From assembly GCF_020740535.1 (NCBI RefSeq), contig NZ_CP082362.1, forward strand, positions 4,400,501 through 4,464,500: a stretch of 64,000 nt of DNA. Direction: 5' to 3'. The notes beneath the pieces were generated by a model. It did not search any database, was not told where the DNA came from, and saw only the letters and a program-made list of their open reading frames with translations. Below, one piece after another: positions 9,531 to 19,176 of the stretch; the stretch's first letter is position 1, and each line of letters opens with the position of its first letter. Made by a program: the position numbers and the translations under genes. This DNA comes from Streptomyces profundus. GTDB taxonomy: Bacteria > Actinomycetota > Actinomycetes > Streptomycetales > Streptomycetaceae.

Positions 9531-11894
9531 GTGAAGCTAGGAAAGAGATCCACAAGATCCACGACCGCCGTCGTGGCCACGGCCATCGCCGCGCTGGGTG
9601 CGGCGGCTCTGGTGCCGGTCGGTACCGCGCAGGCCAGCACGCCGGCGGACGACATCGACATCCCGGTTGAGGACCAACGCTTCGGCGCCACACCGGAGTT
9701 GGAGAACCCGCTGGCGGAGAAGCAGGAGGCGCAGCGGCAGCAGGCCTTCCAGGCCCTGATCGCCGGTGACTCCAGCGCCCAGACCCTGGCGGGCTCCGAG
9801 GTGGTCGAGCTGTCGGACGGCGAGTTCGTCGAGGTGGCCACCACCGGCACCGACAAGATCTTCACCGTGCTGGTGGAGTTCGGCGACGAGGTCCACCCGG
9901 TCTACGGCGGCGACCCGGGCCCCCGGGTCAACGAGATCGCCGAGCCGGACCGGGAGCACGACAACACCACCATCTGGCAGGAGGACTTCGGCCGGGAGTA
10001 CTACGAGGACATCTACTACTCGGAGGACCCGGACGTCCCGTCCGTCAAGCAGTACTTCGAGGGGCAGTCCTCCGGCCGTTACACCGTCGACGGCATGGTC
10101 ACCGACTGGGTCCGGGTGGACTACAACGAGGCCAGGTACGGCACCAGCATCTGCGGCAGCAACGTCTGCCAGGAGGTGTGGGACGTCGTCGCCCACGGGG
10201 TGAACGCCTGGTACGAGGACCAGGTCGCGGCCGGGGTGCCCGAGGAGGAGATCCTCGCGACGCTCGCCGAGTACGACGTCCAGGACCGTTACGACTACGA
10301 CGGCGACGGCGACTTCAACGAGCCCGACGGCTATCTGGACCACTTCCAGATCGTGCACGCCGGCGAGGACGCCTCGGCCGGTGGCGGCGCGCAGGGCGAC
10401 GACGCCATCTGGGCGCACCGCTGGTACGCGTACGCGGACCAGATCGGGCTCACCGGGCCCGACGACAACCCGGCCGGCGGCACCCAGATCGGCGACACCG
10501 GCATCTGGGTCGGCGACTACACCATCCAGCCGGAGAACGGCGGAGTCGGCGTCTTCGCCCACGAGTTCGCCCATGACCTCGGGCTGCCCGACCTCTATGA
10601 CACGGCCGGCGGCGAGAACGGCACCGCGTTCTGGTCCGCCATGTCCTCGGGCTCCTGGCTGAGCCTCGGGGAGGGCGCGATCGGCACCCTGCCCAACGAG
10701 ATGGGTTCCTGGGAGAAGCTGCAACTCGGCTGGCTGGACTACGAGGTGGCGCAGGCCGCGACGCGGTCCACGCACCGGATCGGCGCGGCGGGGAACCAGT
10801 TCCCCGAGGCGCGGGGCGGTCGGAGCGAGACCCAGGCCGTGATCGTCGAGCTGCCGTCGAAGACCGTCACCCACGAGATCACCGAGCCCGCCGAGGGCGA
10901 GGCGCAGTGGTGGAGCGGCTCGGGCGACGACCTGAGCAACACCCTCACCCGCACCGTCGACCTGGCCGGTGCCGAGACCGCCTCGCTGGACCTCACCGGT
11001 TGGTACAGCATCGAGGAGGGCTACGACAACCTCTATGTCGAGGCGTCGACCAACGGCACCTCCTGGACGCCGATCGACGGCACCGCCGACGGTGAGCCGC
11101 TGCCCAGGGACAGCGCCGACCGCCCGGTGATCACCGGCGTCTCGGACGGCCATGTGGCCCTGTCCTTCCCGCTGGACGCCTACGCCGGCGACAGCGTCGA
11201 CATCCGCTTCCGCTACCAGACGGACGGCGCGCTGACCGAGATCGGCTTCACCGCCGACGAGATCACGATCAGCGTGGACGGCGAGGTCGCCTTCAGCGAC
11301 AACGCCGAGGACGGCGAGGGTGACTGGGAGGTCGACGGCTTCTCGGTGGTCGGCGCCTCGATCACCGACGACTACCCGCAGTACTACATCCTGGAGAACC
11401 GGCAGTACGTCAACTACGACGCGACGCTGGAGAACGGGCCCTACAACTTCGGGTGGATCACCGACCGGCCGGACTGGGTGGAGCACTACTCCTATGAGAA
11501 CGGCATGCTGGTGTGGCTGTGGGACACCTCGCAGACCAACAACAACACCAGCCAGCACCCGGGCGAGGGCCTGGTCCTGCCGGTGGACGCGCATCCGGCT
11601 TCGGAGAACTGGGCCGACGGCTCGCTCATCCGCAACCGGATCCAGTCCAGGGACGCCACCTTCGGTCGTTCCGCGACCGAGGAGTTGACGCTCCATCTGG
11701 ACGGCACGCCCACCACGCTGCCGGGCCAGCCAGGTCAGCGGACCTTCGACGACCGTCGAGGCGAGTACTGGGACGAGGCCAACCCGGGCAACAGCGTGAT
11801 CGTTCCCGACACCAACACCAAGATCACGGTGCTCGCGGAGCCGCGCAACGGCTCCAACCCGATCACCGTCCGGGTGGGGCCCAGCGGTCGTTGA
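9531..11894 (+). CDS. Secreted M6-family (immune inhibitor A-like) metalloprotease
   Basis: The preferred start is GTG 9531, which has AGGGGAGGA at 9511-9519. The in-frame ATG at 9483 has no ribosome binding site. The signal peptide is KLGKRSTRSTTAVV, a hydrophobic core and cleavage near GTAQAS. The zinc site HEFAHDLGLPD (HExxHxxGxxD) lies at about residues 344-354, and LPNEMGSWEKLQLGWLD follows as in InhA-type enzymes. A C-terminal beta-rich region contains segments such as LDLTGWYSIEEGYDNLYVEA, resembling the family's carbohydrate-binding-like domain. The 787 residues match the family size. It is predicted to be an extracellular protein-degrading enzyme, with a short propeptide after the signal. 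Confidence 0.92.
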   Translation: MKLGKRSTRSTTAVVATAIAALGAAALVPVGTAQASTPADDIDIPVEDQRFGATPELENPLAEKQEAQRQQAFQALIAGDSSAQTLAGSEVVELSDGEFVEVATTGTDKIFTVLVEFGDEVHPVYGGDPGPRVNEIAEPDREHDNTTIWQEDFGREYYEDIYYSEDPDVPSVKQYFEGQSSGRYTVDGMVTDWVRVDYNEARYGTSICGSNVCQEVWDVVAHGVNAWYEDQVAAGVPEEEILATLAEYDVQDRYDYDGDGDFNEPDGYLDHFQIVHAGEDASAGGGAQGDDAIWAHRWYAYADQIGLTGPDDNPAGGTQIGDTGIWVGDYTIQPENGGVGVFAHEFAHDLGLPDLYDTAGGENGTAFWSAMSSGSWLSLGEGAIGTLPNEMGSWEKLQLGWLDYEVAQAATRSTHRIGAAGNQFPEARGGRSETQAVIVELPSKTVTHEITEPAEGEAQWWSGSGDDLSNTLTRTVDLAGAETASLDLTGWYSIEEGYDNLYVEASTNGTSWTPIDGTADGEPLPRDSADRPVITGVSDGHVALSFPLDAYAGDSVDIRFRYQTDGALTEIGFTADEITISVDGEVAFSDNAEDGEGDWEVDGFSVVGASITDDYPQYYILENRQYVNYDATLENGPYNFGWITDRPDWVEHYSYENGMLVWLWDTSQTNNNTSQHPGEGLVLPVDAHPASENWADGSLIRNRIQSRDATFGRSATEELTLHLDGTPTTLPGQPGQRTFDDRRGEYWDEANPGNSVIVPDTNTKITVLAEPRNGSNPITVRVGPSGR

Positions 11895-11987
11895 GCGCCC
11901 ATACGGAGCGTGTCCACGCGTTGGCTTTCCGTCGATATCTGACGACTGCTGATGTGATCGACTAGAAAACCGCAGGTCAGAGTGCGT

Positions 11988-12021
11988 ATCGGCCGCCGCC
12001 CCTCGACGGGCGGCGGCCGAT
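11988..12021 (+). terminator. Terminator downstream of the metalloprotease
   Basis: A perfect 14-bp stem (ATCGGCCGCCGCCC, 11988-12001, with its complement at 12008-12021) and a 6-nt loop lie about 95 bp after the protease stop. Confidence 0.75.
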
Positions 12022-12078
12022 GGCGTAAGGATGTGGGGGGTCCATCCTCGAAGGAGAACGAACCGGGAAAGGTGTCTG

Positions 12079-12399
12079 ATGGCCGACGGAGGTTTTGTGC
12101 GACTGCCCGATGGCAGCGTCGTCGTCGCGCTGAGCGTGCCCAGGCCCGACGCGTCGGGTCAGCCGGTGCGCGTGCTGGTCCACGCCGTGAATCGCCCCAG
12201 GGCGCTGACGCGGCTGCGGAACCTCGGCCTGCGCGCCGTCTACCTGCGGGGCAACGCGGCGCCGCCGACCCCGGACGAGATATCAGCCGTGCTGCACCAT
12301 CCGGAGGGCGTGGTGTGGCGCTCCGCTCCCTGCGATGTCACGGAGCGCTGGCACCCGATGACGCACCTCTTCCGGCGGCCCAGCAGTATCGCCTCCTGA
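12079..12399 (+). CDS. Conserved hypothetical protein, 106 residues
   Basis: ATG 12079 (MADGGFVRLPDGSVVVALS) has a GGGAAAGG-type ribosome binding site. The in-frame extension to 12031 would run across the terminator region and was not used. The protein is soluble, with no signal or membrane segment. It has short conserved-looking blocks (VLVHAVNRPRALTRLRNLGLRAVYLRGN, residues about 35-62, and CDVTERWHPMTHLF near the end). I do not recognise a domain. A gene in the same place exists in other Streptomyces, as I recall. It is convergent with pncA. Confidence 0.75.
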   Translation: MADGGFVRLPDGSVVVALSVPRPDASGQPVRVLVHAVNRPRALTRLRNLGLRAVYLRGNAAPPTPDEISAVLHHPEGVVWRSAPCDVTERWHPMTHLFRRPSSIAS

Positions 12400-12418
12400 G
12401 CCGGGGCCGGCTCAGGAG
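12393..12418. terminator. Bidirectional terminator containing both stop codons
   Basis: CTCCTGAGCCGG (12393-12404) pairs perfectly with 12407-12418. The TGA of the upstream + gene (12397-12399) and the TGA of pncA (12412-12414 on the minus strand) both lie inside the stem. Confidence 0.7.
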
Positions 12419-13002
12419 CGCACCAGCGGGGCGCCCGTCAGCTCCACGCCCGCCTCGCTGAGCTCGGCCAGCGCCTGGTCCACGGTGGGCTGGGCGACGC
12501 CGGCCGTCAGGCTCAGCAGCACCCGGGTGGTGAAGCCGGCCCTGGCGGCGTCCAGCGCGGTGGCCCGCACGCAGTGGTCGGTGGCGATACCGACCACGTC
12601 CACCTCGGTGATCTCCCGCGCGCGCAGCCAGTCCGCCAGGCCGGTGCCCGACTCGTCGTGCCCCTCGAAGCCGCTGTAGGCGGCCTCGTAGGCGCCCTTG
12701 TCGAAGCAGGCCTCCACCGCGCCCGAGGCGACCGCAGGGGCGAAGTTCGGATGGAAGCCCACCCCCTCGGTGCCGGCGACGCAGTGCCGTGGCCAGGTGT
12801 TCTGGTAGTCGGGCCGCTCGGCGAAGTGGTCGCCCGGATCGACGTGCCGGTCCCTGGTGGCCACCACATGCCGGTAGCCGGCCGTGGCGGCGCCGATCAG
12901 GTCGGTGATCGCGGCGGCGACATCGGCGCCGCCGCCGACGGCGAGGCTGCCACCCTCACAGAAGTCGTTCTGTACGTCGACGACGATCAGCGCGCGGTGC
13001 AT
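12412..13002 (-). CDS. pncA: Nicotinamidase
   Basis: ATG 13002 (MHRALIVVDVQNDFCEGGSL) is placed behind AGGTGG. A GTG nine bases upstream is less well placed. The protein has 196 residues and hydrolyses nicotinamide to nicotinate and ammonia in NAD salvage. The isochorismatase-fold triad is Asp in VDVQNDF (about residue 8), Lys in FDKGAY and Cys in ATDHCVRATALDAARAG. The metal site is the Asp and two His in RDRHVDPGDHF. The gene lies 72 bp after pncB on the same strand, which makes a two-step salvage unit whose product, nicotinate, is the substrate of PncB. Confidence 0.95.
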   Translation of the reverse strand: MHRALIVVDVQNDFCEGGSLAVGGGADVAAAITDLIGAATAGYRHVVATRDRHVDPGDHFAERPDYQNTWPRHCVAGTEGVGFHPNFAPAVASGAVEACFDKGAYEAAYSGFEGHDESGTGLADWLRAREITEVDVVGIATDHCVRATALDAARAGFTTRVLLSLTAGVAQPTVDQALAELSEAGVELTGAPLVRS

Positions 13003-13074
13003 CGAGACCACCTGTCCATCCCCGTGAGGTTGCCCTTCGATCTGGTCGGCCCGAGCCTACTGGGCGGCGCGGGT

Positions 13075-14424
13075 TCACGCCGTCGGCGTGCGGTAGTGCG
13101 TCGGGAGCACGGGCTCGCCCCTGGAGAGCTGGGTGGCCGAGAGCGGCAGCCGGGCGCGGGCGCGGATATGCCGCTCCCTGGCCGCCTCCAGCGGCTCGGC
13201 GCCCACCGGCTCCCCGTCGCGCATCAGCTCGACGCCGACCCGGCTCTCCGCCAGCTCGGGCGGGATCTCGCCGGTTCCGATGATCTCGGCCTCGGCCGCG
13301 CCGTGCGCGTCCGTCGGCCGGGCGGCCCATTTGACGCCGGCCACCGAGAGCTTGCCGCCCAGCGACTTCTTGGCCACCGGGCGCATGGGCGCGTCGGGGC
13401 CCTCGCCGTCGGCCCTGGCGACCAGCTTGTAGACCATCGAGCAGGTCGGGTGCCCGCTGCCGGTGACCAGCTGGGTGCCGACGCCGTAGGAGTCGACGGG
13501 GGCGGCGGCCAGGGAGGCGATGGCGTACTCGTCCAGGTCGCTGGTGACCACGATCCGCGCCTTGGTGGCGCCGAGGCGGTCCAGCTGGCGGCGGACCTGG
13601 TGGGCGATCATCAGCAGATCCCCCGAGTCGATCCGCACCGCGCCGAGCTCAGGCCCGGCCACTTCGACGGCGGTGGAGACGGCCTCGGCCACGTCGTAGG
13701 TGTCCACCAGCAGGGTGGTGCCGACGCCGAGCGAGTCGACCTGGGCGACGAAGGCGTCGCGCTCGCTGTCGTGGAGCAGGGTGAACGCGTGCGCGCTGGT
13801 GCCCACGGTCGGGATGCCGTAGCGGAAGCCGGCGGCCAGGTTGGAGGTGGTGGAGAAGCCGCCGACATAGGCGGCCCTGGCGGCGGCGACGGCGGCCAGC
13901 TCGTGGGTGCGCCGGGCGCCCATCTCCATCAGCGGCCGGTCGGCGGCGGCCACCGCCATCCGGGAGGCGGCGGCGGCCACCGCGGAGTCGTGGTTGAGGA
14001 TCGAGAGGATCACGGTCTCCAGCAGCACGCACTCGGCGAAGCTGCCCTCCACCTGGAGGATCGGAGAGCCGGGGAAGTACACCTCGCCCTCGGGGTAGCC
14101 GCGCACGGATCCGCTGAAGCGGAAGTCGGCGAGCCAGTCCAGGGTGCGGCGGTCCACCACGCTCTGGCGGTCGAGGAAGTCGAGCAGCTCGGGCTCGAAG
14201 CGGAAGTTGGTGACCGCGTCGAGCACCCGGCCGGTGCCGGCCACCACTCCGTAGCGGCGGCCCTCGGGCAGCCGGCGGGTGAAGACCTCGAACACCGAGC
14301 GCCGATGCGCGGTGCCGGCGCGCAACGCCGCCTGAAGCATGGTCAGTTCGTACTGGTCGGTGAAGAGCGCGGTGGAGGGCACCGTCACCGGCCGTCCCTG
14401 GTGCCTTCGGTCCATGACGTCCAT
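13075..14424 (-). CDS. pncB: Nicotinate phosphoribosyltransferase
   Basis: This 449-residue protein converts nicotinate and PRPP to nicotinate mononucleotide. Conserved blocks include [10 protein letters not shown] near the N-terminus, the catalytic-region [59 protein letters not shown] and the phosphate-binding [16 protein letters not shown]. The start could be ATG 14424, ATG 14415 or a later GTG ([10 protein letters not shown]); only the first few residues are affected. The gene is divergent from clpS. A perfect TCGTCA-AAC-TGACGA palindrome lies 22 bp upstream of the start. Confidence 0.95.
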   Translation of the reverse strand: MDVMDRRHQGRPVTVPSTALFTDQYELTMLQAALRAGTAHRRSVFEVFTRRLPEGRRYGVVAGTGRVLDAVTNFRFEPELLDFLDRQSVVDRRTLDWLADFRFSGSVRGYPEGEVYFPGSPILQVEGSFAECVLLETVILSILNHDSAVAAAASRMAVAAADRPLMEMGARRTHELAAVAAARAAYVGGFSTTSNLAAGFRYGIPTVGTSAHAFTLLHDSERDAFVAQVDSLGVGTTLLVDTYDVAEAVSTAVEVAGPELGAVRIDSGDLLMIAHQVRRQLDRLGATKARIVVTSDLDEYAIASLAAAPVDSYGVGTQLVTGSGHPTCSMVYKLVARADGEGPDAPMRPVAKKSLGGKLSVAGVKWAARPTDAHGAAEAEIIGTGEIPPELAESRVGVELMRDGEPVGAEPLEAARERHIRARARLPLSATQLSRGEPVLPTHYRTPTA

Positions 14425-14445
14425 GGGGCAAGCGTACCCCGGATC

Positions 14446-14460
14446 TCGTCAAACTGACGA
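14446..14460. promoter_or_regulatory. Palindromic operator candidate between pncB and clpS
   Basis: TCGTCA AAC TGACGA is a perfect 6+3+6 dyad in the 95-bp divergent intergenic region, 22 bp upstream of the pncB start. It is too short to be a terminator and fits a dimeric regulator site, perhaps for NAD salvage control. Confidence 0.4.
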
Positions 14461-14519
14461 TATCTGCGGGTCGGGCGCTGCGCAGGGCGTTTGGGTCCCG
14501 GGGCGGGGGTGGTGGCAGC

Positions 14520-14831
14520 ATGGGGGGCGTGACTGCCATGCCCGTGGAGATCGAACGCACCGAGGAGCACGCGGCGCCCGACGAGGCGCCGACGCCGGAC
14601 GTCCCATGGGTCACCGTGGTGCACAACGACCCGGTGAACACGATGACTTATGTGACCTACGTCTTCCAGGCGTATTTCGGCTATGCGAAGGACAAGGCCA
14701 AGAAACTCATGCTCGACGTCCACCACAAGGGCCGCGCCGTGGTATCCCAGGGCACCCGCGAGGAAATGGAGCGGGATGTGCAGGCGATGCACGGATACGG
14801 CCTCTGGGCCACGCTCCAGCGGGACCGTTGA
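14520..14831 (+). CDS. clpS: ATP-dependent Clp protease adaptor ClpS
   Basis: This protein has 103 residues. Motifs are [20 protein letters not shown] (residues 30-49), [21 protein letters not shown] and the C-terminal [14 protein letters not shown], all typical of ClpS. ClpS binds the N-domain of ClpA/ClpC and delivers N-degron substrates. GTG 14529 and ATG 14538 are alternative starts, giving the usual short Streptomyces N-terminus; only the first nine codons change. Its stop overlaps the next gene's ATG by one base (TGATG), so the two are translationally coupled. Confidence 0.95.
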   Translation: MGGVTAMPVEIERTEEHAAPDEAPTPDVPWVTVVHNDPVNTMTYVTYVFQAYFGYAKDKAKKLMLDVHHKGRAVVSQGTREEMERDVQAMHGYGLWATLQRDR

Positions 14832-15436
14832 TGGCCGGCTACTTCGAGCCGGTGAGCGGCGACGAGCGGGGCGCGGCCATCGCGTTGGACGAGGTCGAAT
14901 GGTCCATTCTGCGGAGCGTGTCGGTGCAGGTTCTCGAACTGATCGGCCCTGGTCCCGAAGCGGAGGAGGGGGCCGACCCACTGGCCGCGCTTTTCGCCGA
15001 GGGGCCCAGCGAACCACCGACGGATCCCGCGTTGGCGCGGCTTTTCCCGGACGCCTACCAGGATCCGGGGAATCCCCCCGACGCCGAGGGGCAACGGCTC
15101 TCCGCCGAGTTCCGCCGCTTCACCGAGAGCGATCTGCGCACCCAGAAGAGGGAACGTCTGCTGGAGGTCGTGCGCACCCTGGACACGGCCCGCTCCACCG
15201 CCCCCACCGGCGCTGACGGGCTGCTGCTGACGCTGCGCCGGGAGCAGTCGGAGCGCTGGGTCGGCGCGCTCAACGACATCAGGCTGGTCATCGGCGCCCG
15301 GTTGGAGATCGAGGACGACTCGACCGTCGAAAAGCTTTTCGAGCTGCCGGACGACGATCCCCGCAAACCCATGGTGTTGGCCTTCCTCTGGCTCGGTGGA
15401 CTGTTGGAGTCGTTGGTGGAGACTCTTCTGCCATAA
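14831..15436 (+). CDS. DUF2017-family protein
   Basis: The protein has 201 residues from ATG 14831, inside TGATG. It is soluble and alpha-helical. Recognisable family blocks are the N-terminal IALDEVEWSILRSVSVQVLELIGP, RLFPDAYQDPGNPPDAEGQRLSAEFRRFTE, and the C-terminal WVGALNDIRLVIGARLEI and LAFLWLGGLLESLVETLL. DUF2017 genes follow clpS in many actinobacteria, which suggests a role with the Clp system, but no biochemical function is established that I know of. Confidence 0.88.
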   Translation: MAGYFEPVSGDERGAAIALDEVEWSILRSVSVQVLELIGPGPEAEEGADPLAALFAEGPSEPPTDPALARLFPDAYQDPGNPPDAEGQRLSAEFRRFTESDLRTQKRERLLEVVRTLDTARSTAPTGADGLLLTLRREQSERWVGALNDIRLVIGARLEIEDDSTVEKLFELPDDDPRKPMVLAFLWLGGLLESLVETLLP

Positions 15437-15453
15437 CGCGGATTCCCGGATAA

Positions 15454-15519
15454 CCTGACGGTGCTTTGATGTTCTCACCTCCCGCACGGTTACCGTGCCG
15501 TTTCCCGCACCGTCAGGGG
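15454..15519 (+). promoter_or_regulatory. Structured leader that would sequester the symporter ribosome binding site
   Basis: CCTGACGGTGC (15454-15464) is perfectly complementary to GCACCGTCAGG (15507-15517), and the latter contains the first part of the Shine-Dalgarno AGGGG (15515-15519) of ATG 15527. Inside the arms is a second dyad, GCACGGT-T-ACCGTGC (15484-15498). The arrangement fits a switchable leader, or an operator plus stem. No known riboswitch class was recognised. Confidence 0.45.
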
Positions 15520-15526
15520 TCTGCCA

Positions 15527-17110
15527 ATGGCGAGCGAACACTCCTGGACCGATGAGATCGATCAGACGGTCAACAGCCTTTTCGAACCCGTCAGTAATGC
15601 GTTGACCCAGGTGGTCTTCTACGAAGTCGGCCTCTTCGGTGCCGACTTCCCGCTGATCGTCGCCTGGCTGGCGGTGGCGGGGCTGGTATTCACCGTGGTT
15701 TTCGGATGCGTGCAGGTCCGGTATCTGCCACTCGCGCTCCGTATTGTCAGGGGCCGTTACGAACAGCCGGACGCACCCGGCGAGGTGAGTCACTTCCAGG
15801 CGCTGACCTCCGCCGTGTCGGGGACGGTCGGCCTGGGCAACATCGCGGGCGTGGCCATCGCGGTCTCGATCGGCGGCCCGGGTGCCACCGTCTGGATGAT
15901 GGTCTGCGGCTTCCTCGGGATGGCCAGCAAGTTCGTCGAGTGCACCCTGGGCGTCCGCTACCGCGACATCGACGAGCACGGGCGGGTGTCAGGTGGCCCC
16001 ATGCAGTACCTCCGCAAGGGCCTGGCGGAGCGCGGGCTGCCCCGGCTCGGCGGCGTGCTCGCGCTGCTGGCCGCGGTGATGATCCTGTTCTTCGCGTTCT
16101 TCGGCGGCAATCTCTTCCAGGTCAACCAGAGCCTGGAGCAGCTGGTCGCGGTCACCGAGGACCACACCTCGTTCTTCGCCGGCTCGGCCGGCTCCCTGCT
16201 CTTCGGGGTGGTGGTGGCGCTGCTCGCCGGGCTGGTGCTGGTTGGCGGCATCCGGGCGATCGGCCGGGTCACCAGCCGACTGGTCCCGGCCATGTCGATC
16301 CTCTATGTCGCCGCCTGTCTGGTGGTGATCGGCTGCAACATCACCCAGGTGCCGGACGCCGTGGCCACCATCTGCCGGGAGGCGGTCAGCCCCGCCGGCG
16401 TCACCGGTGGCCTGGTGGGCGCGCTGATCGTCGGCTTCCAGCGGGCCGCGTTCTCCAACGAGGCCGGCGTCGGTTCGGCGCCGATCGCGCACTCGGCGGT
16501 CAAGACCAAGCGCCCGGCCACCGAGGGCCTCGTCGCGCTGATCGAGCCCTTCCTCGACACCGTGGTGATCTGCACCATGACGGCGCTGACCATCGTGGTC
16601 GCCGGCGGGCCGCTCTACGAGGCGGCCAGGGAGCGGGCCGTCTCGGGCGCGGAGGTCGAGGGCAACGCGGTGGGCATCTCCATCACCTCGGACGCCTTCG
16701 AGACCGCGCTGCCCGGCTTCCCCGTGGTGCTGACCCTGGCCGTCTTCCTCTTCGCCTTCGCCACGATCATCACCTGGGGCTACTACGGCCTGAAGGCCTG
16801 GACCTACCTCTTCGGCCCGGGGCGCGTCGCCGACGGCAGCTACAAGCTGCTGTTCTGCCTGCTGGCCGTGGGCGGCGCGCTGCTCTCGCTCGGCACCCTG
16901 GTCGACCTGGCGGACGCCTTCCTCTTCCTGGCCGCCGTCTGCAACATCATCGGCCTCTATCTGCTGACCCCGGTGGTCCGCCGCGAGCTGCGCCGGGTGC
17001 TCGTCTATGTGCGGCGCAGGGACGCGGGCGAGAGCGACGCGGCGATCGAGGCGGACGAGCGGGCCGAGGACGAGACCGGCCCGGCCGGCGGGATCACCCT
17101 GGCGAAGTAG
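15527..17110 (+). CDS. Alanine/glycine:cation symporter (AGCS family)
   Basis: The protein has 527 residues and about 10-11 membrane segments. Family signatures are SHFQALTSAVSGTVGLGNIAGVA (residues about 88-110), GPGATVWMMVCGFLGMASKFVECTLGVRYR, GGPMQYLRKGL and FSNEAGVGSAPIAHSAVKT. It should import alanine or glycine with sodium. The C-terminal 35 residues are charged and cytoplasmic. The 5' leader can form a stem over the ribosome binding site. A small dyad (GTTCACC-C-GGTGAAC, 17115-17129) follows the stop. Confidence 0.92.
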   Translation: MASEHSWTDEIDQTVNSLFEPVSNALTQVVFYEVGLFGADFPLIVAWLAVAGLVFTVVFGCVQVRYLPLALRIVRGRYEQPDAPGEVSHFQALTSAVSGTVGLGNIAGVAIAVSIGGPGATVWMMVCGFLGMASKFVECTLGVRYRDIDEHGRVSGGPMQYLRKGLAERGLPRLGGVLALLAAVMILFFAFFGGNLFQVNQSLEQLVAVTEDHTSFFAGSAGSLLFGVVVALLAGLVLVGGIRAIGRVTSRLVPAMSILYVAACLVVIGCNITQVPDAVATICREAVSPAGVTGGLVGALIVGFQRAAFSNEAGVGSAPIAHSAVKTKRPATEGLVALIEPFLDTVVICTMTALTIVVAGGPLYEAARERAVSGAEVEGNAVGISITSDAFETALPGFPVVLTLAVFLFAFATIITWGYYGLKAWTYLFGPGRVADGSYKLLFCLLAVGGALLSLGTLVDLADAFLFLAAVCNIIGLYLLTPVVRRELRRVLVYVRRRDAGESDAAIEADERAEDETGPAGGITLAK

Positions 17111-17173
17111 ACCGGTTCACCCGGTGAACGCCGCCGGCCGCCTCCCGCCTCCCGCTCGGCTCTGACGGCGTCC

Positions 17174-17179
17174 TATGGT
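17174..17179 (+). promoter_or_regulatory. -10 element of a leaderless promoter (mec)
   Basis: TATGGT lies exactly 7 nt before ATG 17187, with no Shine-Dalgarno sequence. This decides the start: the in-frame ATG at 17175 would lie within the -10 element. Confidence 0.55.
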
Positions 17180-17186
17180 TGGCCGC

Positions 17187-17654
17187 ATGCTGACCATCAC
17201 GGCGGAACTGCGCGACCAGATCGTGGCCCACGCCCGGGCCGACCACCCGGACGAGGCCTGCGGGGTCGTGGCGGGACCGGCCGGCGGCGGTCGTCCCGAG
17301 CGCTTCGTCCCGATGCTCAACGCCGCCCGCTCGCCCACGTTCTACGAGTTCGACTCGGGTGATCTCCTCAGGCTCTACCGGGAGATGGACGACCGGGACG
17401 AGGAGCCGGTGGTCATCTACCACTCGCACACCGCGACCGAGGCGTACCCCTCGCGCACCGACGTCACCTACGCCAACGAGCCGGGCGCGCACTATGTGCT
17501 GGTCTCCACGGCGGAGAGCGGCAACGACGAAGGGCCGTTCTCCTTCCGCTCGTTCCGCATCGTGGACGGTGAGATCACCGAGGAGGAGGTGCGGGTCGTG
17601 GACCGCTACCCCGACCACGACGGGGCGGACGAGGCCGACCCGACCGCTGGTTGA
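17187..17654 (+). CDS. mec: Mec-type JAMM metalloprotease acting on CysO
   Basis: The protein has 155 residues. The JAMM/MPN+ zinc motif is HSHTATEAYPSRTD (H-x-H and S-x-x-D, about residues 79-92), with the catalytic Glu upstream in the EACGVVAG region, as in mycobacterial Mec. Known Mec enzymes hydrolyse CysO-cysteine to release cysteine and, in actinomycetes, also trim C-terminal extensions of sulfur-carrier proteins. It lies in the same order as Mycobacterium tuberculosis mec-cysO-cysM, although here 228 bp with a Cys-rich leader ORF separate mec from cysO. Confidence 0.92.
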   Translation: MLTITAELRDQIVAHARADHPDEACGVVAGPAGGGRPERFVPMLNAARSPTFYEFDSGDLLRLYREMDDRDEEPVVIYHSHTATEAYPSRTDVTYANEPGAHYVLVSTAESGNDEGPFSFRSFRIVDGEITEEEVRVVDRYPDHDGADEADPTAG

Positions 17655-17704
17655 ACGCCCTCGTTCGCATGCTGAACGCTCTCGATCGCCCCATCGGGAA
17701 TCGA

Positions 17705-17710
17705 TACGAT
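17705..17710 (+). promoter_or_regulatory. -10 element of a leaderless promoter (Cys-rich leader ORF)
   Basis: TACGAT lies 6 nt before ATG 17717, and there is no ribosome binding site. It would drive the leader ORF and then cysO-cysM. Confidence 0.55.
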
Positions 17711-17716
17711 GACGCC

Positions 17717-17818
17717 ATGGTTCTCCCGGATGTGAGCGATATCCGACCGCACGCGCCGGGCGAGGCATGTCCGTGTTTCGAGCCGTGTCGTCTCGGTGCG
17801 TGTCCCGCGGTGCGCTGA
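17717..17818 (+). CDS. Cys-rich leaderless leader peptide upstream of cysO-cysM
   Basis: The 33-residue ORF begins MVLPDVSDIRPHAPGEA and continues CPCFEPCRLGAC, ending PAVR. It has four Cys at residues 18, 20, 24 and 29, all encoded by TGT, whereas this genome prefers TGC. It starts 6 nt after a TACGAT -10 element, so the transcript would be leaderless, and it ends 64 nt before cysO. Polycysteine leaderless short ORFs act as cysteine-responsive attenuators in mycobacteria; the same role is inferred here. TGTCCGTG (17768-17775), which spans the first two Cys codons, is exactly complementary to CACGGACA (17841-17848). Confidence 0.65.
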   Translation: MVLPDVSDIRPHAPGEACPCFEPCRLGACPAVR

Positions 17819-19111
<1,293 letters not shown>

Positions 19112-19163
19112 TCCGGCGACGCCGCCGACTCCCGTGTTGACGCTCCGGAGTGGGGTGGCCACG

Positions 19164-19169
19164 TAAGGT
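19164..19169 (+). promoter_or_regulatory. -10 element of a leaderless promoter (RodA/FtsW gene)
   Basis: TAAGGT lies exactly 7 nt before GTG 19177. A TTGACG at 19137-19142 could be the -35 box, but the spacer of 21 bp is long. Confidence 0.5.
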
Positions 19170-19176
19170 CATTTGT

